Shown piece after piece: positions 21,272 to 31,990 of a stretch of 37,500 nt of DNA. Positions within the stretch are counted from its first letter, which is position 1, and every line of letters begins with the position of its first letter. The notes beneath the pieces are model-generated. The model did not search any database and had not been told where the DNA came from. It was given only the letters and a program-made list of their open reading frames with translations. Source of the stretch: Chondrilla cf. caribensis. Its lineage: Eukaryota > Porifera > Demospongiae > Chondrillida > Chondrillidae. Where the stretch lies: the NCBI GenBank assembly GCA_964020155.1, contig OZ026554.1:1081747-1119246 (forward strand), written 5' to 3'. Both the position numbers and the translations under genes were made by a program.

Positions 21272-21420
21272 TGTGTAACAACAAAGCTTGATAGGTGTGT
21301 AATGATAACCAATCAGAGTCCTAGTGTGATGGTCTACTGATTTGATTAGACCATCACACTAGGACTCATTATATCATTATATCATATCATTACACACCTA
21401 TCAAGTTTTGTTGTCACACA
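21272..21420. mobile_element. Foldback (hairpin) element at the duplication junction
   Basis: The left arm 21272-21336 is complementary to the right arm 21347-21420 around a 10-nt loop. The outer part (ACTTGATAGGTGTGTAATGAT type) and inner part (GAGTCCTAGTGTGATGGTCT) pair almost perfectly, with a small internal asymmetry. Its outer end abuts the first base pairs of unit 2. It could be a MITE; hairpin RNA is possible but unsupported. Confidence 0.8.
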
Positions 21421-21492
21421 TTGCTTCATGGGAGCAAGCTGGTCATGATCCATCTGCCCACTACTCAGCTGCCCATGGAATACAGTCACATA

Positions 21493-21663
21493 CAGTTGAA
21501 CCCTCATAACAAACCAGAAATTCTGGGTCAATCTGTTTGTTGTAAGCAGGAGTTTGTTACATCAGAACAATTTCCCATGAGGTACTGTAGCACATGGTTG
21601 AGGTAATTGTTTGTTATATCAAGAAATTTGTTATAAAGGAGTTTGTATAAGAGTGTTCTACTG
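21493..21663. mobile_element. pogo-like MITE candidate (unit 2 copy)
   Basis: Counterpart of 10718-10893, with the same CAGTTGAACCCTCAT left end and a GAGTGTTCTACTGTA right end. It sits next to TA at both sides. Confidence 0.4.
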
Positions 21664-21782
21664 TATAATATACGTACATCTTCAACTGCACTTATGTACC
21701 GTACATCATGTATATACTGTGGTGTATGGTGTTACATATGTGATGACACTGCTAGGTCACTGATAGTCACTTCTTTTCGCAG

Positions 21783-22558
21783 GAATGTTCTGCTTTGCAA
21801 TCTCAAAACAACTGTTTGATTGGCCAAAGCAATTTAAAGCAGAGAATTCAGTACCATGCCCAAGTGAAGTCAGAGAATAACCAGCTCAAGGAGGTACGCG
21901 TGCAACGTTATGACACTGCAACAGTATGTGTGGTTTGTATGTACGTACGTATGTATAGGATGCACATTGGTATGTAGTACCTGAGGTTGGATGAGGTGTG
22001 TGGAGGGATAGCAGATACATGCATGTGTGTATTTCTTATTCATACATCATCAGAATTCCCTCTTATGCATATATCACTCCCACACACAGTATCCCTCTAC
22101 TTACCCCTCTACTGAAGTGTCCAGTCTGATAATTTACTCAATTTAGCATATTATGTTGCCTGAAACTTAGTACACTCAGTCCACAGTCAGTTACGTATCA
22201 TATATATATGTAATATACATAATCTTTATTGCTATAGTATGTAGCATGCCATTCATAACAGCGTGTTCCACTGTACCCACACCAATCTTGGGTGTATGGG
22301 AGGATTCATACAGTAATTGAGTGTCAAATGGAACTATGCTTTAATAATAATACTGCCCTAATGCAGGATTCATGAGTACTATTCTGACACATGTCACCCT
22401 CTGTGTGGTTATAGGAGAACACCAAGTTCTAGGCTGGTCTGAGGAAGAAATCTGATCACATTAAACACTTGGAAACACAGCTAGCTGAAGTGTCTCGACA
22501 GAGAAAGATGATCCTGACTAACTCAGATGAGGGTATAAAGGAAAATATTTTACACTGA
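21783..22558 (+). pseudogene. 3' fragment of the coiled-coil (RHAMM/KIF15-like) gene
   Basis: Only the last two exons were duplicated (21783-21893 and 22415-22558). The first keeps its frame and splice donor. In the second, the codon for Gln of ENAKLQAG is now TAG (22430-22432), so the frame stops after ENTKF. With no upstream exons or promoter and a nonsense change, it is a pseudogene. Exon lengths are unchanged, so decay has only begun. Confidence 0.9.
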
Positions 22559-23001
22559 CACCATTTAACATACTGAATAAATTATAATGTGTATTGTGTT
22601 AAAAGTTGTACTCTAATGTTTGTCCATGTTGTACAATTGATGAGATTCACGTACACCCATGTACAGCTTGTGTTAACAGTCCTTATGCTGCACATGTACA
22701 GAATAACACACACATGTATGTTCAGCACACAAGCACCACTTGTATCTACATGAGTGAGTTCATACACACACTATACCATGGTGGTAAATGTGGTCACACA
22801 CAGATGAGTTTAACACTTATCCACGTACCATGTATCAAGTACATGCAACACACAAACCATCACTATGCATGTGAGTTTAACACACATCCATGTACCATGC
22901 AAGCATAGATAGGTTTGTATTATCTATGATGCAAGCACATGCAAGACACACATCAGCACTATGCATGCGAGTTCAATACACACATAGGTATACATATACA
23001 C
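22559..23001. other. Intergenic spacer of unit 2, no gene
   Basis: Counterpart of 11772-12224, with the same poly(A) signal region and GAGTTTAACAC repeats rearranged. Nothing coding was seen. Confidence 0.6.
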
Positions 23002-23988
23002 TTAGCCTATTTCCATGCTGGCGAAACTAAACACTTTATTCCTTGGTATGCTGCAAACACCTTTAGTGTACATGCGAACGGAGTCAAAATCTGAAACTAA
23101 ATTTGGGATGGTCTCTAAAAATTCCATGCCCTCAGGGTTGTCTTCAAAAGGAATATCAAATGTTAATTTTTTGTCAGAATGATCAGACACAATCACTTCA
23201 ATACATTTTGCTAGAAGTATCTGGGCAATCGAGAGACTCTCGGCACACAGAGGTGCAATGCGATATCCCTCGTCTTCAAAGCTCATAGTCTTCCTCAGAA
23301 TGATGTACCCAACTATCTCCATTTCTTCATTGAACGCTACGAAACTGACGTCACTGATACGAATCCATGCTTCCAGCATGATCTTGCGAGTAGCACCATA
23401 AATACCCTTGTCATACTCAGCTAGCTGGTTAATGTCCACTACAGATCCAGGCTGTGTCTTGACTCCTAGTACCGGTAGAGTGATGTTCGAGAGGGCCCCT
23501 GCAGTGTCCCCGATCGTTACCTTACATCTGCGATTCAACCACACTCGCCGGAAGCCGCATTTGTTGTACAGCGACTCCATTTCCAGATCACCTTCCAGTC
23601 CCACATTGCAGTATTCTCCTAGGGAACTGGCCTCGATTGCATACTTCCACGTGCGAATACCGTACCCTCTACCTCTGTGAGGCTCCGACACGAAGTAGTA
23701 CCCCAGGAAAGCCAGGCTTACGTCGTACTTGATGATGGCGACACAGCTGATCCGCTCGCCATTCAGCTCCCCCACGAAGAAAAACCTCGTGAAATCGATC
23801 GCGAATAGATATTCCGCATCCCGAACCAGGGGTATCCGGAAGTGTATGCGTGGACCTCGCTTCGTAACCCAGCGGAGGTCGTCGAGTGAGGTAGCCTGTC
23901 GAACTGTAAAAATATTCTCTACAGGGTTTTGAATGGATTTTGCCATTTTGATTGCGTCAACCGCTGATCGTGTGATGGTTGGCCACAT
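23002..23988 (-). CDS. Intronless GNAT N-acetyltransferase with YitH-like C-terminal domain (copy 2)
   Basis: The open frame of 328 residues is intact over its whole length, and the GNAT motif HRGRGYG is unchanged. It has about 23 substitutions from copy 1, and roughly half fall in the first 60 shared residues. The N-terminus is different: homology begins at ENIFTVR, preceded by MAKSIQNPV (Met at 23946, 314 aa) or by a longer start at 23988 (MWPTITRSAVDAIK). The shorter start aligns better with copy 1. The upstream DNA is unrelated to copy 1, so the promoter was exchanged. Absence of stops argues that selection still acts, or that the copy is young. Confidence 0.8.
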   Translation of the reverse strand: MWPTITRSAVDAIKMAKSIQNPVENIFTVRQATSLDDLRWVTKRGPRIHFRIPLVRDAEYLFAIDFTRFFFVGELNGERISCVAIIKYDVSLAFLGYYFVSEPHRGRGYGIRTWKYAIEASSLGEYCNVGLEGDLEMESLYNKCGFRRVWLNRRCKVTIGDTAGALSNITLPVLGVKTQPGSVVDINQLAEYDKGIYGATRKIMLEAWIRISDVSFVAFNEEMEIVGYIILRKTMSFEDEGYRIAPLCAESLSIAQILLAKCIEVIVSDHSDKKLTFDIPFEDNPEGMEFLETIPNLVSDFDSVRMYTKGVCSIPRNKVFSFASMEIG

Positions 23989-24640
23989 TCGTCATGCTTT
24001 TATTCAACTTTGATTAGTTACAGGAAGTTTCGTTTTCCTTGTACTGGGATGAAATGGGACGAATATCACGTGACATGAGACAGAGCGACCTTGCACCAAC
24101 AGCGCGTGAAGTCAGAAGTCACGTGTACAATACAATGCCGCATTATGCGCATGCATTTTGTATTACACACGTGATTTTTGACTTCAAGGAACACGAAACT
24201 CCCAAAAGCCATCATGATGATTTTTGATTTTCTCCCAATTGGGTGGCATGAGCAAATCTACTGCAGTTGCCCCCCCCCCCTTAAGTGTGGGCAGGGGGGA
24301 CATTGCCCTCCCCCCATGCATATGTACAACTGATCAGTTAAATCTAATTGAAATTGCACAGAATTTTGTGGATGTCAATGACAGAAGAAAGTTGTTTCTT
24401 GGTAACTTTTCTAAATTGTAGTTTACTTAGTGCTCTAATGCTGAACATTCTGATTATCTCACATATTAATATAATTTTGAATGAGCCTTGGTGTTATGAA
24501 CATATGCATAGCATTTACTGAACACTGAAGTGAAGGAGTGGCTAGTATATGCTAATTTGGTGACTTAGTGTTCTGTACTGCACGTGCACTGGACCACCGC
24601 CCCCCCCCCCCCCTAAGATTTTTATGTTCCAATGACACTG
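23989..24640. other. Unit-2-specific upstream DNA with poly(C) tracts
   Basis: It replaces the 140-bp divergent promoter and first exon start of unit 1. It holds ATCACGTGACATGAG (E-box CACGTG), poly(C) runs near 24270 and 24600, and the C/G-rich inverted pair around 24270-24317. Short open frames here (24039-24227, 24224-24421) show no recognisable domain and are not called as genes. Confidence 0.5.
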
Positions 24641-24981
24641 CAAGGAATAGCTGACATGATTAACTGTGAGCCTCGGCTTTGATATTGATTATCACACTGT
24701 AGTTGCAATTTATCGCCATTATTGTCAGTACGTTCGTGTAAGGAGAAGCAAAATCGTTGTACAGGAAATGTTCTCATAATCTTTATTAGTGATTTAAATC
24801 ATTATAATTTTGATCCCATTTATTTCGTATTGAAGAGGACAATAGGGACGCGAAAGTACAAGTTGCCTCTAGACCGGATTGTGACCACAATCACCTTTCC
24901 TGACTGCCTAGATCTCGCGCTCGATACTTGCCCCATTCAGTGGAAGGTGGGCGCTCACATTTTTCAATAATGTAGCAATTT
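24641..24981 (+). pseudogene. HEPN-like gene copy 2, remnant of exon 1 end and intron 1
   Basis: AGCTGACATGATTAACTGTG matches the end of exon 1 and donor of copy 1 (GCCGACAAGATTAACTGTG), and the intron that follows matches 13386-13920. The true start codon and upstream coding part are missing. The site of the telomere-array element of unit 1 is empty here. Confidence 0.75.
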
Positions 24982-25079
24982 CCATTAAGGTATTTACCCG
25001 ATTAAGCCTTAACGGACAGATTAGATCAGCAATAAGATGGCTGACATCCTGAGATTCTGAAGGAGGATTCTTCACCCTG

Positions 25080-26560
25080 ATGAGTACGTGGGGACATCAG
25101 GTAAGACCGTGATGGATGTGCTAAAGGAGAAACACCCTAAGCCCAGTTTAGTTCTTGAGAGTACTCTAATACACTGTGAAAGTCTTCCGCCTCTTGTGAA
25201 TGTGGACATAGCGAGTGCCCATATTGAAAAGTAGCATGTCAAATCAAAAGAAGTGCTGGGCCTGGAGGAACTGATGTCAAACAATGACAGGATCACCTTT
25301 GAGATATGGGGCACAGAGTGCATACTTGAGATGAAATAGCTGGCTTGGTAGGTCGGTTTGCCAACTCAATCATAGAATGGGACGACATACAAGCACTTAT
25401 GGCTTGCCATTTAATTGCTTTAATTAAAAATCTGGGAGTACAGCTGATTGGAGTTGGGGAGGTCTTGAGATGAATCTTTAGCAAAACCATGGCCTCAATA
25501 ACAAGCATGGATATTGAGGATGTATGGTGGGAGTGACCAACTTTGCACAGGTATGAAATCTGGTATGGAAGGGGCTGTGCATGCTATGCGAGACTTCTTT
25601 GATGTGAATGACAGAAATGATTAGGGTCTTTTGCTGGTAGATGCCAAAAAGTCTTTCAACTCATTGAACAATATAGCAGCTTTGTGGAACAAGTGATTTG
25701 GTCGAGATGTGCACGTTTTCTCTTCAATACTTACCATGGGTATGCAAAGTTGCTGGTCCACAGGGCTTCTGAGATTCTACTGAGTAGAGAGGGGGTGACA
25801 CAAGGCAATTCTCTGGCTTTGTATATGCTTGCAGTGGCAATTTCTGCACTCATCCAAAAGCTAAAGGACCAAGGCAAAATGATTCTGAATTGGTATGCGG
25901 ATGACTCAGCATGTGCAGGCAGGCTTTCACAACTACATGAGCGGTTCACAGATTTGATAAACCTTGGTCCAGAATTTGGCTACTATCCAGAACCAGCGAA
26001 GACCATGCTTGTTGCTAACCAAAATCTTGAAGAATCTGCTGGCAAAATATTTGATGACTTAGGTTTGAAAATAGTGCTTGGCCAGCGCTTTCTAGGAGAC
26101 TTTATGGTGTCAAGGAGAGAACGATGGAATTTGTACAGCAAAGAGTGAAAACATGGGCCAAATTCGTGCTGGAACTGAGCAAAGCCGCAGAATCTCAACC
26201 TCAAGCGGCATACACAGGTTTCACCAAATCCTTACAGTTTGAATGGGCATTCCTTCAACGTGTGATACCTGATTGCGAGTCACTCTTTGAGCCTTTACGA
26301 GTCATGATTGATGAATATTTTCTTCCTGCATCGATGGGGGGAAATATAACAGAGGCTGAACGGACTATTTTCTTTAACAGTCCGCATGGGAGGCTTGGGT
26401 ATCATGGACCCTGTTGAGATCACTCATTCTGCCTTCCAAACATCAAAGGTCCACACTGCCCCCACATTTCTTCTGCCATAAAAGGTATGGAGGAATTTAC
26501 CTCATCAACTCATAAAGAAATCATAAGGAAATCTGGTATTCAAATGCAGTCAAGCAAATC
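25080..26560 (+). pseudogene. Decayed reverse transcriptase (retroelement), N-terminal and catalytic part
   Basis: Pieces of one protein lie in shifting frames: VMDVLKEKHPKPSLVLESTL near 25108; [20 protein letters not shown] and GLLLVDAKKSFNSLN near 25550-25670; GVTQGNSLALYMLAVAISAL near 25790; NWYADDSACAG with the YADD catalytic motif near 25889; FGYYPEPAKTMLVANQNLEE near 25976; and FTKSLQFEWAFLQRVIPDC near 26220. These match the reverse transcriptase of a retroelement type common in cnidarian and sponge genomes, known from experience rather than a search. Many stops and frameshifts make it inactive. It lies inside the former intron 1 of HEPN-like copy 2. Confidence 0.85.
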
Positions 26561-27547
26561 TAGAGAATGCAGGGGTGGCGAAAGCACTTTAGGAGTGGTC
26601 AGGCTACCCCAAATGTTTTAGCTCGTTTCACTTGTAATGTTATGTACTGCCAGGTTTCAAGAACAAGAAACAATATTGCAATGTTGCAGTCTAAACTGCA
26701 TGTGTGTACTTATAAAATATCAAATTTATTGAAAATATGTGTGTTGACAATCATGAATTAAATGTGTTCACTTAGTGACTATACAATTAAATAGTATTAA
26801 ACGGTATATCATACATAATAATACTTATTATGAAGAAAATTATAATTTACCAAATGAATGTAGCCTGCTTTCATTTGCTCTGACAAATTCATTAGATACA
26901 TGAACCAGATAAAGTGCATGATTCTTTGTGCACAATGTCATACAAACCATTGAATTATTTAATTGTTCTTGAGTCATTGTTGATCACAAGTACGTTTTGA
27001 TTCTGCAACTTGCACTAAAGAAACACTCACTCGGTAGGTCCTCTGTACTATGTTTTTCTTCCCAAATGGATGCTTTGGAAAGGAATAGGGCGGGGGAGGA
27101 CGATGCTGAACAACGTCAACGGAAGCTGAGGAATCCAGTGTCGTATGCGTGAGCAATTATTACTGGATGACGTCGGCGTGTGCCTAGTTAGTAACTAAAT
27201 ATTTTATATGGCCGTCAAGTTGTATTATAGACGCTGGCAATCTTGTCAACATTACTGACATGATAACGAATTTAGTGAGCTTCATTCGTCGCATCAACAC
27301 GAATACAGTTTGCTGTTCTGTGATTGTATACATGCACTGAATATGATTATAAATTGCACTGTTTCGTTACTATAAATTGCCTCTAGCTGAATTCTTTACA
27401 ATTGTAGCTATGCGTATTTTGAAAAAAAGGTTGGCTGCCCAAGAAGTGGTACGGCCAAAGCCAGACCAGCCGGGCCGGTTCTGCCATTTATGAAATGCCC
27501 TGGAGATGATGAACCCTATAAACAGAAGTGTACAATAAAGAGAGCAG
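26561..27547. other. AT-rich filler inside the retroelement, unclassified
   Basis: No retroelement protein can be followed between the finger/palm part and the C-terminal part. The stretch is AT-rich with a more GC-balanced patch around 27050-27180. It may be a secondary insertion or a region too decayed to read. No gene was seen. Confidence 0.4.
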
Positions 27548-28270
27548 CTGATGGAAATCTATCCCATGGCTATAACAGTGGTTCCAGTAATGGATCATCA
27601 ATTTGATCTTGCACCCACAGAATTCCGAGATGCCCTGGCTTTAAGGTATCAAAGACCAATATCAAGAATACCGGAGAAATACGATGGTTATGGAGCCTTT
27701 TTCAGTTTGGAACATGCTCTTGACTGTGAGAAAGGTGGATTAGTGACCCAGCGTCACAATGAGATTAGAGATGCACTCGGCGATATAGCGTCAATGGCTT
27801 TCAAGGAAGTAGTAAGAGAACCAATTGTCAAAGAAGCCAATATTGCGCTTAACAGCCCTGCCCTAGTAGCAAATCTAGGAGTGAGAGGAATTTGGAAGAC
27901 ACAGACCGAAGCGTTGTTCGATATATCTGTCATTGACACTATGCTAGATCATATGTCGCAAGAAGTGTTAAATCTGTACTTGAATCGGCAGAGAGGGAGA
28001 AGAAGAAGCAACATGAAGCAGCAATAAGTCATCATGCATCCTTTACTTCATTTGTAGTCTCAGTTGATGGGGTGATGGGGAGAGAGCCTTCTTCTGTAAT
28101 CAACCGACTAGGAGAGAAATTAGCATTCAAATGGTGAAAACCATATAGCACTACCTTGAACTGGATCCAAGCTAGGTTGTCCTTTGCTACAATTAGAGCA
28201 ACTAACCGCTGCACTAGGGGATGTCGAAGTAAATGGAGATCATGCAGTACTGGGGATGGACGATGGTGCA
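27548..28270 (+). pseudogene. Decayed retroelement, C-terminal region of the reverse transcriptase polyprotein
   Basis: An open stretch 27551-28027 reads AITVVPVMDHQFDLAPTEFR, then FSLEHALDCEKGGLVTQRHN and EIRDALGDIASMAFKEVVRE. These resemble the C-terminal CKKGG..RHN segment found after the reverse transcriptase in the same element type. The zinc-finger-like CxGC before FSLEHALDC has been lost (KYDGYGAF). After the stop near 28026, a further frame continues SFTSFVVSVDGVMG and RLSFATIRATNRCTRG, so a frameshift or stop splits the end. The element is not active. Confidence 0.75.
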
Positions 28271-28381
28271 TGGATAACCCTGCGATAGATTTTATCCATT
28301 AATGGGGATTAATGGTGTTATTATTTTAATGTTTATTATGTATTTTTTTTTACCTAATATGTATGATGATTATTGTTATAT

Positions 28382-29035
28382 ATTTCTAATGCTGGGTATC
28401 AATTATTATCATAATTACATACAGTGTCTCTTGGTACCTTTACAAGGGTTAGACCATAGATGTACATACAGTACTACTCCTGCCGAATAGAAGTTCTGCT
28501 ATTATACTATTATGAATTATCCTATTAAGTATATTTTGTAGTTGTTGTATAATTTTGAATTCAGAAGCAGGACCTGGAATCTTGGTGTAAGCCTTTTTGA
28601 GGCAATTCCTGAGAAGGATCGTGAAAATCTTCCCACTTCAGAACAACTCATTGGTATTCGTAATGCCATTGCCCATGCTAACACAGAGTACTTAGTTGAC
28701 TTTCAATCTTCAAAATGTGGATTGGAAGGTGGAAGAAATGATGTGATTTTATACACTTGAACTGATGCTTGTTATGTTGAGAGTTTTTGCAGCTCATGAT
28801 CAACTGATGAATTCTCCAAAGTATGTGAAAGGATGAGGATGGTATTCTTAGAGTGGAGACCCGTCAGAGAATACCTTCCTCAAGGTGCACCCGTTAATGT
28901 GAGTTATTGACTTAGCTTGTGCACACGATGTCATGTCCTTTATGTATGTGCTCTACACCTTATTAGGTGAGTGGGCATGGAGATGAAGGCTCTGAACCAG
29001 TGGAGAGTATTGAAGAAGACACCAGCATGCTGTAA
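28382..29035 (+). pseudogene. HEPN-like gene copy 2, 3' part
   Basis: Intron 1 sequence resumes at 28382 and runs to ATTTTGA (28558). It then jumps directly into the middle of exon 5 (28561 matches 15500), so copy-1 positions 14248-15499 are absent: exons 2-4 and the first third of exon 5. IGIRNAIAHANTEYLVDF is retained, but a frameshift before it and a stop after VILYT (TGA near 28758) break the frame. The last exon 28967-29035 keeps its frame and stop. This copy is dead. Confidence 0.85.
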
Positions 29036-29097
29036 TTACATAACCTATAAGTTATTTTAATTATTTTCAAGTATGTTATTTTTATATTATAATGTTG

Positions 29098-29245
29098 AAT
29101 ACTGGATACCCCGGGCTAGGAATGTGGAATACCTATAATTGTGATTGATTTTATGAGGTTTTTCTTCATGGGGGAACAAAATCGTGAGCAGATCAGCTGT
29201 GTCTCCATCATTAAGTATGACGAAAGCCTGGCTGCTGAATTTACA
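29098..29245 (+). pseudogene. GNAT gene fragment (unit 2)
   Basis: Counterpart of 16109-16258: YWIPRARNVEYL in one frame and FMRFFFMGEQNREQISCVSI in another, both matching the GNAT protein. It is closer to the intact GNAT than the unit 1 fragment but carries a frameshift. Confidence 0.8.
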
Positions 29246-29409
29246 TGTATATTAAACCATCATGAGTAAACAATTTTTTTTGCCTGGAAAGTTTGTTTAT
29301 AGCACACCCAGGAGGGTACATGCAGGATATTATATAATAGCAACTATCGGTAATACATAATATAATACACTATTTATGATAAAAATGTCCATTTCAATCA
29401 TTAATTTTG

Positions 29410-31452
29410 TTATGAAGTTGAGTAGAGTACCAGTCCTTCAGCAGTTGCCCTAAGTGAGTATATCAATTGCTGTAAGTATTTGATAGTCTTCATCTGGTCT
29501 TCATCTGGCGTGCTCACACGATCCTCATTCTCTTTGCTCACCGGTCTGCTGAGAGATTGGTCTGATCCATTTCTGAATCCTCCAGCGAGTTCCCTTTCAC
29601 ATGTTAGCTGTACACAAGTATAGGAATACACACACAATGTGAGTACAGTACTGCTGTTAATATATGTCACTAAAGATAATTCACTAAGCAAAATGTAATC
29701 AATTTCCTAACAATCTTAAATTTTCATAAATTCAATTTTGGTATTTTCTGTAGGTCTCAAAATCACTCTCGAATACTGAATTGTATAATATGGTACGTAT
29801 GTACTTATGCAACATACATTCGATAAAATAATATATCATCTATGTACGTACATTAATACGTAATACAAACGTACCAGACAGATACAGATGTACCTAAAGG
29901 CCCACAGTATACACAGGTGCTGCATGTACAGCAATACATTGTTGACAATATGTTCGTATAGTTTCATTGTTTATCCATCACACCTCCCGCACTGGTAGGG
30001 TCATACAATACATGTGTGCACTCAGCAAACCATCCACTGTATGTGGCTCTAGGTGGTGTGTGTGTAGGGTTGTAATAGGCCTTGTCTCATCAGTGCAAGC
30101 TGGTTGCTATTCAGCACTGTCGACATTCTATTCCCACAGTCACACCCTGTACCTCATCAGTATACACATTCTGTAATACTAGTAAACATCTCATTCTCCT
30201 TTACACGAATATCCCCTATATACATAGTGTAGCTTGCCAAATGTTTGCCCAAAGGGATAAATACTAGTATAGTCACTCCAGATTCATTTATATTGAAGGT
30301 ACACAATGGAATACACATACTTCAAGTCTCAGGTAATTGTATAAAGTGTCAATGTTAGCATCTCACCACGCCAGCAACTGACTGATGTAATATTTCTGTA
30401 TTCCTCATGAGGTCCAGTACAGTCAACATAACCCTCACATCTTCACTATTGCACGGCTTGGGTGCTATAGTTGACCCGACTGCCCTACCCAGCCTCCTGG
30501 CTGTGAGGAGCTCCCCATACGCCACTTTCAGCAGGTGAACAGATGTTGGTCTGGTCGCCTTATCATACCTGAATGTTAGAGGAAGCACTCGTTGGCAGAT
30601 AGTGGTCACCTTGAACTGTGCAGGCAAAATAAAGATAGGTGCAAGTACACAGGCAGACCTCTTTACAACAGCACTTTTTACAAGGATAGTCTTTTCCTAA
30701 CAACATGTCTTGTGGGCATAGATGTATCCACACACACACAGTAATTGTATTGTTTACAACAGCAAACTGCATGGTTATAATGACTGGGAAAGTGAAGAAC
30801 CAAGGGTGGCATTGAAAAAAGGTTTAAATGGGTTCAACCATACATACTGTACATTGGACATACAGTGCATACTGGAAATACGTACTACTATTATTGCAAA
30901 TAGACTATTGACCACTGAGAGGAACAGTTGTTATAGTATGACAGTACGGGGTTGTAGGCCTATTTTGTCCACATCTGTACTCGTTACCTACTTACTCGCT
31001 ACGTACATCTAACATCCTAAGGACTCCAGTTGAGAACTCACATACATGTACATACTCATAATATGCTACAACAGTTACATACACAAATACATACATAGAG
31101 TTAAGCAGGTGAAAAGGGCTACACAACACACACACAGTACAATGGGTACACATACAGTATACATTTGTACACACAATACCACAGGAGATGCACTGTAGAC
31201 CAATACATAGCCATGTGGCCATCATGAGCTTACCTTATCTCTGAGTTGCTTACACAGCAATTCCGCTTTGTCCAGAAAGTCCTCCAGATCAGCAATGGTA
31301 TCAATCACGTTGACCTTCTCTGAGCCTTCAGGACACACTGCACACTTCCCTCCCACATCCTCTCCTTGAGCACTGCAGACGAACAGCACAACCAAAACCA
31401 CTAAGATTGAGCCTCGGAATAAAGCCATCTTTGTTATAACCAATGTACGCAT
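29410..31452 (-). CDS. Small secreted protein, three exons (copy 2)
   Basis: Exons 31234-31452, 30367-30615 and 29410-29607 have exactly the same lengths (219, 249, 198 nt) and phases as copy 1 and no stop. The signal peptide MRTLVITKMALFRGSILVVL, the CAVCPEGSEKVNVI segment and the C-terminus AEGLVLYSTS are kept. Changes include CERELP to CQRVLP in exon 2 and SGGSDQ to RNGSDQ in exon 3. The repeat of the CEREL motif in exons 2 and 3 is therefore lost in this copy. Equal exon lengths in introns that have drifted suggest purifying selection or youth. Function unknown. Confidence 0.7.
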
Positions 31453-31906
31453 GTACTGTACTGTAGTTCGAATATGCCAACACTATAACTTGCTTAAAAA
31501 GATACTAGAACTGTTTCATCTCATTCAATCTTATTGTCTCCCTCATCCACTTATATACTCCACGGTGATTCAGGTCACTACCTTCTATTGTTAGATTTCT
31601 AGCTCATAACAATATCCTGTGAGGTTTGGTGATGTCATATTGTACAATGTGGATGTGTGTACATGTACGTACATTCCATACATGTACGTACAGGTGGATA
31701 CAATAGTTGAGGTGGGCGTGAGTTATGATTGAGCATTGTTGGTTTACGATAGCATCTATGTCATATCCTAAAATGGTAACATTTACGATTTTGGAAGTGT
31801 TTCATTGTTTGCAAACAGCAATAACACTCAATCTTCAATTTTACTTTGAACACATCCCTATCAGCTACCACTCCCTTGCTTCACCTCCACTTGTAGCTAA
31901 GAGCTA

Positions 31907-31990
31907 CAGTGTACTCTCGTTAATCCGCCGCAATTCGTTTTTGTGAATTATGGCGGATTAATGAGTTTGGCGGATTAACCGGATGTTCAC
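31907..31990. mobile_element. Short pogo-like MITE with TTAATCCGCC core (unit 2)
   Basis: Same element and same position in unit 2 as 18947-19030, with a few base changes. Confidence 0.5.

Noticed and set aside
24224..24421. Gene candidate in the unit-2-specific region
   Set aside because: It is short, runs through poly(C) tracts, and has no recognisable domain or splice context.
28032..28271. Minus-strand open frame
   Set aside because: The plus strand here encodes the recognisable tail of the retroelement; the minus frame is its shadow.
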